Below, in pieces: positions 7,685 to 16,024 of a stretch of 33,563 bases of DNA; position 1 is the stretch's first letter; each line of letters begins with the position of its first letter. Origin of the DNA: Terriglobia bacterium (GTDB taxonomy: Bacteria > Acidobacteriota > Terriglobia > Bryobacterales > Bryobacteraceae); the NCBI GenBank assembly GCA_021324185.1, contig JAJPJN010000090.1, positions 1 to 33,563 of the forward strand, written 5' to 3'. The translations under genes were made by a program, and so were the position numbers. Under the pieces are notes generated by a model, which was not told the origin of the DNA, searched no databases, and worked only from the letters and a program-made list of their open reading frames with translations.

Positions 7685-8530
7685 ATGAGTTCTCCTCCTC
7701 CGACGGAAATTGTCTGCGCTCACAGCCCGGACTCGGATGACGCGTTTATGTTCTATGGTTTAGCGACGAAAAAAATTCGCTCGCGAATCCTAACCATCCG
7801 GCACGTGCTGGAGGACATAGAGACCTTGAACCGCAAGGCGACTCAGGGGCTGTATGAACTCACGGCGATATCGTTTCACGCCTATCCTTACGTGGCAGAT
7901 AAATATGTTTTGATGTCCGGCGGCGCGAGCGTGGGCGACGGTTATGGGCCTCTTGTCGTCAGTTCGCATCCCATGCAGCCGGAGGATCTCAAAGGCAGGC
8001 GGATTGCGATTCCAGGGACGATGACCACCGCTTTTCTTGCGTTGAAGTTGTTCGAGCCTGACTTTGAGCACGTGGTCACGCCCTTTGACCAGATCATTGC
8101 ATCCGTCAAGGAGCAGAAGGTGGATGCAGGGCTGATCATTCATGAAGGCCAGCTGACGTATGGGGACAGCGGTTTATTCAATGTGCTTGATTTAGGCAAG
8201 TGGTTTAAAGCAAAGTACCAGCTACCGCTCCCGCTCGGCGCCAATGCCATGCGCCGCAACCTGCCTGAAGATGTAAAGGCGGAATGCGCCAAGCTGCTGC
8301 GAGAGAGCATTCAATACTCGCTGGACCACCGCGAGGAGGCACTGAATTACGCCATGCAATTTGCGCGGGATCTCGACACCACACTGGCGGAGCAATTCGT
8401 GGGAATGTACGTCAATCACTACACGATTGATGGCGGAGATGTGGTGCCGCGAGCTGCACAGAAACTGCTGGATCTCGGCTTCGAGGCTGGTCTGATTCCT
8501 CACAGGATAACGGTTGAAGTCGCCAGCTAA
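7685..8530 (+). CDS. mqnD: 1,4-dihydroxy-6-naphthoate synthase (futalosine-pathway menaquinone biosynthesis)
   Basis: A 281-residue protein with the periplasmic-binding-like fold of the MqnA/MqnD family. It starts with CAHSPDSDDAFMFYGL, the equivalent of the SPCPNDTFIFY signature. It has the substrate-pocket segments GYGPLVVSS and GRRIAIPGTMTTAFLALKL. The segment DAGLIIHEGQLTY places a conserved His at 153, corresponding to the catalytic His of MqnD. In the family, MqnD splits cyclic dehypoxanthine futalosine to give the naphthoate ring precursor. MqnA is the main alternative; the IIHEGQLTY segment favours MqnD. No other mqn gene is in the window. Confidence 0.75.
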   Translation: MSSPPPTEIVCAHSPDSDDAFMFYGLATKKIRSRILTIRHVLEDIETLNRKATQGLYELTAISFHAYPYVADKYVLMSGGASVGDGYGPLVVSSHPMQPEDLKGRRIAIPGTMTTAFLALKLFEPDFEHVVTPFDQIIASVKEQKVDAGLIIHEGQLTYGDSGLFNVLDLGKWFKAKYQLPLPLGANAMRRNLPEDVKAECAKLLRESIQYSLDHREEALNYAMQFARDLDTTLAEQFVGMYVNHYTIDGGDVVPRAAQKLLDLGFEAGLIPHRITVEVAS

Positions 8531-8549
8531 GCCCGCTACGCTTCACAAT

Positions 8550-9848
8550 ATGCGGATGTGCCGTTTGTCTGCCTTTGCGCTCGTGGCTGTGGTGCTTGTT
8601 GGGGGACAATCCGAAGACAAGTTCAACACGAACCAGCGCATCAACCGTATTCGCGATTTGGGGAAAAAGGGTCTTCGCGTCATTCCAACGCTGGCCGAAA
8701 ACCTGTCGGATCCCAATCGCGACATCCGGATTGAGACGGTCAAAGCGATTGTGAAGATCGGGACTGAAGCGAGCCTCGCACCGCTGGTGCGTGCAACTCA
8801 CGATAACGATCCGGAAGTGCAGATTCGCGCCACGGACGGATTGGTCAACTACTATGTTCCGGGCTACGTAGTCAAGAGCGGCCTGACCGGTCCGCTGACG
8901 CGCGGCGTGCGGCAGATGAAAGCGTTTTTCGGCTCCCGGAATGATCAGGTGATCGATCCGGATGTGGTGGTGCGGCCCGATGTGCAAACCGCAATCGCAG
9001 ACGAAGTTAGTAGCGCTGCAAGCAGCGACGCCAGAGCCAATGCAGCCCGGGCTGCTGGAATTTTGCGGGACAAAGCTGCGGTTCCGATGCTCGAAAATTC
9101 AGTGCATGCACAGGACAGCCAATTGATCATTGAAAGCCTGATTGCACTCCAAAAGATTCGTGATCCGGCGGCGGGAGCGAAAGTAGCGTCGGTGGCGCAC
9201 GATCTCGATGAGCGAGTGCAAACAACCGCGCTTGAGACCATCGGCATTCTTCGCTGCCTCGTTTGCGCGCCGGACGTCCGGTCTGTTCTCTCCAATGCAC
9301 GCAACCTGCACATCCGCCGGCCGGCGCTGGAGACGTTAGCCATGCTTGCCATTCCCGGCGACCGCGGCACGTTTCAGCAATATGCAAAGGATTCGGATGC
9401 GGATTTACGCGCCTCGGCTTTAGAAGGATTGGGCCGAATCCGGGAGCCAGAAGACTTCCCTCTTCTCGAAGAGGCTTACAACCAGAAGGATGCCGATTGG
9501 AAAGTTCACCTGGCGGCGGCGTTTGCCATGGTGGATCAGGGCAAAGTAGATACGGGGGATTTCAGCCCGCTTACGTATCTATGGGAAAACCTGCAGACGA
9601 AAGGACGCGCCGCGACCGCGCAGGCCTATTTAGACGAGCTCGCGCATAGGGATGATGTGCGCCGCGCGCTGTTTTTGCTGGCGCCGCAATCGAGCAAGGA
9701 TCAGAAGATAGCGCTATGCTCGATTTTGGCTGATGCCCATGCAGCGGATGCGATTCCGACATTGAACACGCTTTCGAAAGATATCGATCCGGACGTTTCG
9801 CTCGCTGCCACGCGTGCTTTGCGAATTCTTCAAGCGCAGCGGGCGTAG
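8550..9848 (+). CDS. HEAT-repeat protein with signal peptide
   Basis: The protein is 432 residues from the ATG at 8550. A TTG at 8514 would overlap mqnD and add non-hydrophobic residues before the signal, so the ATG is preferred. The N-terminus MRMCRLSAFALVAVVLVGG looks like a Sec signal. The rest is alpha-helical HEAT/PBS-lyase-like repeats such as LSDPNRDIRIETVKAIVKIG, THDNDPEVQIRATDGLVNYY and AKDSDADLRASALEGLGRIR. These form a protein-binding solenoid, probably in the periplasm; no enzymatic motif is visible. It follows mqnD by 19 bp and is likely co-transcribed. Its partner is unknown. Confidence 0.8.
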   Translation: MRMCRLSAFALVAVVLVGGQSEDKFNTNQRINRIRDLGKKGLRVIPTLAENLSDPNRDIRIETVKAIVKIGTEASLAPLVRATHDNDPEVQIRATDGLVNYYVPGYVVKSGLTGPLTRGVRQMKAFFGSRNDQVIDPDVVVRPDVQTAIADEVSSAASSDARANAARAAGILRDKAAVPMLENSVHAQDSQLIIESLIALQKIRDPAAGAKVASVAHDLDERVQTTALETIGILRCLVCAPDVRSVLSNARNLHIRRPALETLAMLAIPGDRGTFQQYAKDSDADLRASALEGLGRIREPEDFPLLEEAYNQKDADWKVHLAAAFAMVDQGKVDTGDFSPLTYLWENLQTKGRAATAQAYLDELAHRDDVRRALFLLAPQSSKDQKIALCSILADAHAADAIPTLNTLSKDIDPDVSLAATRALRILQAQRA

Positions 9849-9855
9849 ACAGCGC

Positions 9856-12800
9856 TTAGAACTTCAGCTTCAGCGCCAACTCACCTATGCGCGGCTCTTT
9901 CGCGCTGGTTATCTGTCCGAAGGTTCCGGCGCCCAGGCTGGTGTTAGGGCCGTTGAAATTCGGGTGGTTGAAGACGTTGAAAAATTCGCTCCGGAACTCC
10001 AAATTAAAACGTTCGGTGATGCGAAAGTTTTTATAGAGCGCCATATTGAAATCGATCAGTCCGGGACCCATGAGGGTCCCATTACCCACGTTCCCGAAGA
10101 AGCCCGCCGGCGGTTTAGCGAACGAAGTAGTACTGAACCACTGCAGCAGCGTTTCCGGCATTGTTACAGGGGCGACCAGATTGGGGCGTGTGGCAAGGCC
10201 GGTGTTAGCAAGGCTCATGCCAACGGTTAGCGAACTGCCGCTGTAAATGGATGTCATATCCGAATATTTCCAGCCACCGAAGACCGCACGCTTCCAGCCC
10301 GCCGCCGCTTGGAACCAGGGTAGCGTATATATGATGCTCGTGGTGAACACGTGAGGAGTATTTAGGCTGGAGTTTCCGTAAGCCTGCTGAGGTTGGTATA
10401 CATTTTGAAATCCACCTGTATTGTCGAGGTTGTGGGACCAAGTGTAAGCAACTGTGAGGTAAACGTTGTGCCCTACCGGATGGCGCAGACCTATCTCGAG
10501 AGCAGTCCAATTATCTAGTCCGATTGGTTGATTATAAGTAATCGTGCTATAGCCTTGATATGGAGCGAAGTAAGCGGCTGCGTAACCGGTAGTATTGAGC
10601 AATGGATTAAAATCATACACGCCAAAATTCCGCGGTTGATTGAGATTCAGGGATGTTTGCAAGTCCCGGGCCAGGTCGCCGGCCCCTGCAATAGAAAGGA
10701 GCCAATTAGATCCGAACTGCTGCTGATAACTTACGCTAAAGGATCTGATTCGTCCGATCTTGTAATCCAAAGACTGACCGGCTACCGAACTGGCGGTGAG
10801 CGGCGCGGCGTGGCCACCGACAGGATTAGGGAAGTTTGCATTAATTAAATTTACCTGCTGAAGCACTGGATAGCTCAAGCATCCTTGCGAACAGGCCGCC
10901 CCCATCCCACCGTTCCTGTTATAAGTAATGCCGAAGCCGCCGCGAAGCGACGACCTACCGTTTCCCCAAATATCCCAGGCGAATCCCGCCACGGGGCCAA
11001 CGTAGATATTATGTTTGTTGCTGATGTTGATCGGGATGCCGTTTTCTCCATTAAAGATGATCCCGTTGGCAGGATTATACGTGGGCGTCGGAGTAAGTAT
11101 TCCAGTGGGTGACACGATTGGAGCATTAGCCGGATTGAACACCACTGGATCGAAGTCATCCATATATCCCCTCTGTGCATGTGGAAACGGCATGTAGAAG
11201 AATCGTAGGCCGGCGGTGAGCGTCAGGCGCCGATTTGCTTTCCATTGATCTTCGACGTAAGGCGAAACAATCGGATACTGAATATATTTACGAACCCCGT
11301 CGCTACCTTGCGCAAAGCTAGCGGAGTCGCCAAGTAGATAATCAGCTATTGGATTTCCGCTAAAACTGCCATTGAAGCTCACATCGCCTGTAGTATTGGC
11401 GTTTGTTGCCCACTGGCGCTTAGCTCCAAAGAGCAAGGTGCCGCCGGCTTCAAAAAAATGCTTTCCTACGAGCCAGCTCCAATTGTCGTTTAATGTTTTT
11501 TCCAGATCCGTGGCACGCGGAATAATATTGTTTGCGCTGGTCCCGAATTGCGACCAACCTCCCGTAAACGTGACGTGTGGAAGAAGATTTTGCAGGTAGC
11601 CCCCAGAATAGGGGAAATCTTCGCTATAACCGGAAACCTGCGAAATTTCCGTGATGCCTCCAAAAATATGATTGATGATGTAGCGATTCATCGCGATACT
11701 CACCTGGTTCACCATTGAGGATGTAATGGTGTGGGTCAGTTGCAGTTGAGCAAGCGAGTTGAATGTTTGAAAAATGTCATAGTTAGTAGAAAATGGAGAG
11801 CCCATTCTGGATGCGGCCGGATTGTAGCTATTCTGCCACTCATGGAAATACTCACCTGTCAGGCGAAATTTCGATGAGATGTTTTCGTCGATCTTTACTT
11901 CCTCATCGCGTTGATTTGTAATAGCCGGGTTGACATTGATGTAGTTATTAAATACGTTAGTCTGATCATTCGGCAGCGGGGCAAGAGCGTTGAGATAGGC
12001 CAGAGCAGCCTGATTGATGCGGCTGGCAGGGATCTGATTTCCGGGGAAGAATTGGCCATTTAAAGGATCTTTGATGGTTGTGGCATAGGGACCCGATGTT
12101 GGGAAAAGTCCCTCTCGCATGCCGGCCGTTGGGGAAGCACCCATAATTACCGAACCAACTTTTTGCTTCACCCATTGTTGATTGAAATAAAAGAACGTCT
12201 TCTGCCGGCTCGTGTTGTAAAGGTGAGGGATGTAGACGGGACCACCCAGATTCCAGCCGAAGATATTCCAGTCCAGCACGGAAACGGTGGGGCTAAAAAA
12301 GTTCCGGGCATTGAAATCGGTGTTGCGGAGGAACTCCCACCCACCTCCGTGGAAGGCGTCGGTACCGCCTTTTGTTTGCACAATGACGACGCTCGCTCCC
12401 ATAAGTGTGTAACGCGCATCGTAATTATTCTGCAGCACTTTGATTTCCTGAATCTCGTCAGGATTGGGCATAATCGTAGTCTGCGTCTCGTTGCCGGTGT
12501 TTTCGTTCCAGATTCCGTCGACCGTGTAGAAGCTGCCGCTGGATCCGCCACCATTGACATTCAGGGCATTAGAGGTGTTAAAACCGCCTGTGCCCATAGT
12601 GGCTATAGGCGATGTATTGATAACTCCGGGCATCAGGGAGCCGAGGCCCTGGTAGTTGCGGCCGTTCAGTGGCAGCGTTTCCGCCTCCTGGGCGGAAACC
12701 GTGCTGGAGATGTCGCTGGTGGTTGTCTGAACTTCCGTTGCGTTAGCCAGCACACTGACCGTAGTGGTCAGCTTGCCCGGCTTGAGCACAACATTCAGGG

Positions 12801-13116
12801 TAAAGACGCTTGCCGGCCCCAGGTAAATGCCCGCTTCACTAAATGAATTGAAGCCGGCTTTCGTTACCGTTACTTGATAATCCCCGACGGGCAGTCCGGC
12901 TTCAGAAAAGCGCCCATCACCGTTGGACATAGTTGTAGTTCGGTTTCCGGTAGCGGCATTCACCACACTCACGGCCGCTTGCGGGACCACGGCGCCGGAT
13001 TGGTCGGTGATGGTACCGCTGATCGTACCAGTCGTCATCAATTGAGCGGTACAAAGCTGGGCGGCGGCGGCGAAGCAAGCGGCCAACGCGGCGTGACGTC
13101 GATTTCTTACCAGCAT
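9856..13116 (-). CDS. TonB-dependent receptor, Oar-like, with carboxypeptidase-regulatory domain
   Basis: A 1,086-residue outer-membrane protein. A signal peptide (about 1-24, ending AQLCTAQ) is followed by an Ig-like carboxypeptidase-regulatory domain (GTISGTITDQSGAVVPQAAV through VVLKPGKL, about 28-115). The plug domain comes next (LPLNGRNYQGLGSLMPGV; IQEIKVLQNNYDARYTLMGA) and then a large beta-barrel ending in Phe (ALKLKF). Acidobacteriota carry many such receptors, thought to import plant polymers or other large substrates using TonB energy; the ligand here cannot be told. No glycoside hydrolase or SusD partner is adjacent. The start has a ribosome-binding site GAGGAG and a good promoter at 13164-13192. 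Confidence 0.9.
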   Translation of the reverse strand: MLVRNRRHAALAACFAAAAQLCTAQLMTTGTISGTITDQSGAVVPQAAVSVVNAATGNRTTTMSNGDGRFSEAGLPVGDYQVTVTKAGFNSFSEAGIYLGPASVFTLNVVLKPGKLTTTVSVLANATEVQTTTSDISSTVSAQEAETLPLNGRNYQGLGSLMPGVINTSPIATMGTGGFNTSNALNVNGGGSSGSFYTVDGIWNENTGNETQTTIMPNPDEIQEIKVLQNNYDARYTLMGASVVIVQTKGGTDAFHGGGWEFLRNTDFNARNFFSPTVSVLDWNIFGWNLGGPVYIPHLYNTSRQKTFFYFNQQWVKQKVGSVIMGASPTAGMREGLFPTSGPYATTIKDPLNGQFFPGNQIPASRINQAALAYLNALAPLPNDQTNVFNNYINVNPAITNQRDEEVKIDENISSKFRLTGEYFHEWQNSYNPAASRMGSPFSTNYDIFQTFNSLAQLQLTHTITSSMVNQVSIAMNRYIINHIFGGITEISQVSGYSEDFPYSGGYLQNLLPHVTFTGGWSQFGTSANNIIPRATDLEKTLNDNWSWLVGKHFFEAGGTLLFGAKRQWATNANTTGDVSFNGSFSGNPIADYLLGDSASFAQGSDGVRKYIQYPIVSPYVEDQWKANRRLTLTAGLRFFYMPFPHAQRGYMDDFDPVVFNPANAPIVSPTGILTPTPTYNPANGIIFNGENGIPINISNKHNIYVGPVAGFAWDIWGNGRSSLRGGFGITYNRNGGMGAACSQGCLSYPVLQQVNLINANFPNPVGGHAAPLTASSVAGQSLDYKIGRIRSFSVSYQQQFGSNWLLSIAGAGDLARDLQTSLNLNQPRNFGVYDFNPLLNTTGYAAAYFAPYQGYSTITYNQPIGLDNWTALEIGLRHPVGHNVYLTVAYTWSHNLDNTGGFQNVYQPQQAYGNSSLNTPHVFTTSIIYTLPWFQAAAGWKRAVFGGWKYSDMTSIYSGSSLTVGMSLANTGLATRPNLVAPVTMPETLLQWFSTTSFAKPPAGFFGNVGNGTLMGPGLIDFNMALYKNFRITERFNLEFRSEFFNVFNHPNFNGPNTSLGAGTFGQITSAKEPRIGELALKLKF

Positions 13117-13163
13117 AGGGGGACTCCTCGTATCCGACGCAGTTTTCTACTTCTGTTGCATGT

Positions 13164-13192
13164 ATGGTAGGGTGGCGGAAGACGACTGTCAA
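13164..13192 (-). promoter_or_regulatory. Sigma-70-type promoter of the TonB receptor gene
   Basis: On the minus strand a perfect -35 TTGACA (13187-13192) is followed after 17 bp by TACCAT (13164-13169, four of six matches to TATAAT). The predicted start would give a leader of about 40 bases with a GAGGAG ribosome-binding site before the ATG at 13116. Confidence 0.6.
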
Positions 13193-13222
13193 GAGAAAAG
13201 TGAATCGATTAGAAACACTGAA

Positions 13223-13238
13223 ACGTTCTATAGAACGT
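13223..13238. promoter_or_regulatory. 16-bp perfect palindrome upstream of TonB receptor promoter (putative operator)
   Basis: ACGTTCTATAGAACGT is a perfect inverted repeat 30 bp upstream of the -35 box of the receptor gene. It is flanked by an outer inverted pair CGATTAGA (13206-13213) and TCTAATCG (13255-13262), not quite concentric with it. The layout fits a dimeric regulator acting upstream of the promoter. No matching regulator gene is adjacent. Confidence 0.5.
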
Positions 13239-13317
13239 GTTACGACGAGAAATCTCTAATCGTTTTGCTCTTTTGCGATCTCGATTGGTGAAGGGACACA
13301 CGCCGTTGGCAAAACTA

Positions 13318-13440
13318 CAAAACGGCTTGTGGGGTTTGCGCTAATCGCGCAAAACGGCCTGTGGGGTTTGTTGTAGTCGCGCAAAGCGGCCTGTGGACTT
13401 TGCTTTAATCGCGCACAACGGCCAGCAAAACGGCCTGTGC
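13318..13440. repeat. 32-bp direct tandem repeat, three full copies plus partial copies
   Basis: Full copies are at 13318-13349, 13350-13381 and 13382-13413, sharing a core AAAACGGCCTGTGG and an end AATCGCG, with a few substitutions each. Partial copies follow at 13414-13423 and about 13426-13437. A hairpin TTTGCGC-TAATC-GCGCAAA (13335-13353) spans the first junction. The array lies just past the end of the small CPxC gene and upstream of the TonB promoter region. Confidence 0.85.
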
Positions 13441-13454
13441 GCGGGACGGGAGTC

Positions 13455-13664
13455 CTACTTTGCTTTCTTCTGTTTCTGTTGACCGACGCGGATCTTGAAC
13501 TGCTGCTGTTTCGATTCCTGAAACGCTTTGTGGTCGTGGCGGGCCACCGCGTCTGACAGATACTTTTCAACATCGGTGTCCTTGGGCAGGACAGCCATCA
13601 CAGTAAAATTCTCGTTGCAAGTCGGGCAAAAAGGCCGAAACCGCCTGATGTTCGGAATTGCCAT
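13455..13664 (-). CDS. Small protein with single CPxC knuckle
   Basis: A 69-residue protein that I do not recognise. It has one FCPTCNENF motif near the N-terminus (Cys13 and Cys16), a charged middle (TDVEKYLSDAVARHDHKAF), and a strongly basic Gln/Lys-rich tail (QQFKIRVGQQKQKKAK). The single knuckle could bind metal as a dimer or bind nucleic acid through the basic tail; this is inference. It begins 37 bp after the epimerase stop on the same strand and is likely the last gene of that run. The tandem repeat lies 15 bp past its stop. Confidence 0.65.
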   Translation of the reverse strand: MAIPNIRRFRPFCPTCNENFTVMAVLPKDTDVEKYLSDAVARHDHKAFQESKQQQFKIRVGQQKQKKAK

Positions 13665-13701
13665 ATGCCGTTAGTTTAGCATTTTTGATCGGTTTTTTGG
13701 C

Positions 13702-14598
13702 TCACTCGAGCAGGTTTCGAAGAGCACCCGCTAAATCGGGGTATTTGAATCGAAACCCAGCGGCTAAGGCAGCTTCAGGGATAACTCGCTGGCTTGCCGT
13801 CATGTATCGCGCCAGTTCGCCGAAGGCGAGCCGCAACGCGAACTGCGGAACGGAAAAGAGCGCAGGACGATGCAGCGCCCGGCCGAGCGCATGCGTAAAT
13901 GCTGCATTCGTGACCGGCTGAGGAGAGGTTGCGTTGAGCGGCCCTTCGACGTTCGGAGTTTCGGCAGAAAAGAGCAGAATGTTTATCAGATCCTCAATGT
14001 GTATCCAGGGCATCCACTGTTTTCCGCCGGCGAGACGGCCACCCAAGCCGGAGCGAAAGACGGGCAAAATTTTGGCCAGCATACCACCATCCCTACCCAG
14101 GACGGGCGCGATGCGGAGCAGCACAACTCGTAAACCGAACTCCTTTGCCCGTAAAGCTTCCTGTTCCCATTGCGCGCAGAGGCCGGCAAGAAAATCGTGC
14201 CCACGAGCGCTGGTTTCCGTAATGATTTCATCGGACCTGTCACCGTAGTAGCCCGTCGCCGAGGCGGAGATCAAAACCGAGGGTTTATGGCGCAGCCTTT
14301 CTATGGCTGAAACGAGGCGGCGCGTGGCATCTACACGGCTTTCGTAGATGCGCCGCTTGACCGGTTGGGTCCAGCGCTGGGCGACCGGCTCACCGGCGAG
14401 GTTCATAACGATGTCCACGGTGGGAACGCTATCGAGCGGCGGGGGCTCGCCCGGATTCCACAAATGAAAAGCCGCTCGGGAATCGAGCGACGCGCTGCGC
14501 CTGCGCGCGAGATAATTCACTTCATTTCCGGCTGCCAACAGTTTCGGTACAAGATGGCGGCCGATAAAACCAGTCGCACCGGTGATCAGGTAATCCAT
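13702..14598 (-). CDS. TIGR01777 family NAD(P)-dependent epimerase
   Basis: From the ATG at 14598 the protein is 298 residues: MDYLITGATGFIGRHLVPKL has the Rossmann signature GATGFIG at the very start. An upstream ATG at 14622 would put eight extra residues before it. Family marks include NLAGEPVAQRWT, the active-site-like SASATGYYGDRSDE, LLRIAPVLGRDGGML and MPWIHIEDLINILLF. The C-terminal DUF1731-like part (YMTASQRVIPEAALAAGFRF) is present. The family is a short-chain-reductase-like enzyme of unknown substrate (E. coli YfcH, plant SULA). It follows the NtrX-like gene by 46 bp. Confidence 0.88.
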   Translation of the reverse strand: MDYLITGATGFIGRHLVPKLLAAGNEVNYLARRRSASLDSRAAFHLWNPGEPPPLDSVPTVDIVMNLAGEPVAQRWTQPVKRRIYESRVDATRRLVSAIERLRHKPSVLISASATGYYGDRSDEIITETSARGHDFLAGLCAQWEQEALRAKEFGLRVVLLRIAPVLGRDGGMLAKILPVFRSGLGGRLAGGKQWMPWIHIEDLINILLFSAETPNVEGPLNATSPQPVTNAAFTHALGRALHRPALFSVPQFALRLAFGELARYMTASQRVIPEAALAAGFRFKYPDLAGALRNLLE

Positions 14599-14644
14599 AG
14601 CTGTTTTGTGAGGCTTGAGCAACGCGAAATCGCGAATGTGAAGA

Positions 14645-16012
14645 TCAGTCTTTCGGCGCGATGCCCAAAGCTTTCATTTTGCGGTACAGGTTGCTACGCT
14701 CCAGACCCAGCAGCTCCGAAGTTCGCGTAACATTTCCACCCGTTTCTTCGAGCTTGCGGAGAATGTAATCCCGTTCGGCTGCTTCACGCACCTCATGCAG
14801 GCTAGCAAACTCGTCGTGTATCTTACTAGCCCCGCCGCGGCGTGCCCCATCTAGCGAAAGATGGCGCGCCTCAATGCGCCGCTGCGGGTAGAGAATGACG
14901 ATTCGCTCCATCAAGTTTCGGAGTTCGCGCACGTTCCCGGGCCAGGAGTAGCGGGTAAGCGCGTCCATAGCTTCGGAAGTCAGCTCCTTGGACTTCTTTC
15001 CGTACGCCGTAGTAAATTCATTCAGAAAATGAACGGCCAACAGCGGGATATCTTCGCTACGCTCACGCAGTGGGGGGACAGTGAATGGGATGACGTTGAG
15101 GCGGTAGAACAGATCCTCGCGGAAGTTGCCGCGCTCGATCTCCATCTCCAGGTTTTTGTTGGTCGCCGCGATGACACGGCAATCGACCTGCACCGATTGC
15201 GGCGCCCCGACCGGCTCAAAACGATGTTCGTCCAGAGCCCGCAGCACCTTCGACTGAGTCCGCAGGCTCATATCGCCGACTTCATCGAGAAAAAACGTTC
15301 CGCCATGCGCCTTTTGCATTTTGCCGATTTTGTAATCGGCGGCGCCATCGAGGCGCGTGCGGCGATGTCCGAACAGTTCGCTTTCAATTAAGTCTTCGGG
15401 GAGAGCGGCGCAGTTCACCTCTACAAACGGGCCATTTGCACGCTGGCTGGCGCGATGAATGGCGCGGGCAACCAGTTCCTTGCCGGTGCCGCTTTCGCCA
15501 TAGATCAGCACCCGGCCATTGGTGCCGGCCATTAGTTTCATTTGTTGACGCAGCGCCTTCATCGGAACGCTGTTACCGATGAGTTCCGGGACTGCATTAT
15601 CTTCACGAAGGTGCTGTAACTGCAGGTCCATGCGCCGCTGTTTCAGCGCATTTTTCAAAACCACGCTGACTTTTTCGATGGTGAGTGGCTTCTCGACGAA
15701 ATCGAAAGCGCCCAACTTGGTGGCTCTCACGGCGGTTTCGATGTTGCCGTGACCGGAGATCATGACGACCGCAGGGCGGTCGACGGCCGGCAGTTCCTGT
15801 ATTCGGGCCAAGGTGGCCAAGCCGTCCATCCCTTTGAGCCAGATGTCCAACAGAACGGCCTCATAGGGCTGGCGAGCCAACTCGGCAAGACACGCTTCGC
15901 CGCTATCCACGGCATTCACATCGTAGTTCTCGTCGACAAGAACGCCACGCAAGGACTGCCGGATCGCAGCTTCGTCATCGACAACCAGGACTTTAGGGCC
16001 GCGTGCTTGCAT
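14645..16012 (-). CDS. ntrX: NtrX-like AAA+ response regulator lacking the GAFTGA loop
   Basis: At 455 residues it has a receiver (about 7-122) with Asp-Asp at 12-13, phospho-acceptor Asp56 (VLLDIWLKGMDG) and Lys108. The AAA+ domain (about 144-372) has Walker A GESGTGKE (172-179), Walker B GGTFFLDEVGD and REDLFYRLNVIPF. A Fis-type helix-turn-helix is at the C-terminus (GNVTRTSELLGLERSNLYRK). The sigma-54 contact loop, normally GAFTGA after ELFGH, reads RRTRLDGA instead. Activation of sigma-54 is therefore doubtful; some alphaproteobacterial NtrX and Rhodobacter capsulatus NtrC also lack this loop. It starts 12 bp after the NtrY-like kinase, its probable partner. Confidence 0.9.
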   Translation of the reverse strand: MQARGPKVLVVDDEAAIRQSLRGVLVDENYDVNAVDSGEACLAELARQPYEAVLLDIWLKGMDGLATLARIQELPAVDRPAVVMISGHGNIETAVRATKLGAFDFVEKPLTIEKVSVVLKNALKQRRMDLQLQHLREDNAVPELIGNSVPMKALRQQMKLMAGTNGRVLIYGESGTGKELVARAIHRASQRANGPFVEVNCAALPEDLIESELFGHRRTRLDGAADYKIGKMQKAHGGTFFLDEVGDMSLRTQSKVLRALDEHRFEPVGAPQSVQVDCRVIAATNKNLEMEIERGNFREDLFYRLNVIPFTVPPLRERSEDIPLLAVHFLNEFTTAYGKKSKELTSEAMDALTRYSWPGNVRELRNLMERIVILYPQRRIEARHLSLDGARRGGASKIHDEFASLHEVREAAERDYILRKLEETGGNVTRTSELLGLERSNLYRKMKALGIAPKD

Positions 16013-16024
16013 TCTGAATGGGAA

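Noticed and set aside
12163-12846. 227-codon open frame antisense to the TonB receptor gene
   Set aside because: It is the opposite-strand shadow of a well supported receptor gene and has no recognisable protein features.
13318-13440. Possible CRISPR array
   Set aside because: The 32-bp units abut directly with no unique spacers and no cas gene is nearby; it is a plain tandem repeat.
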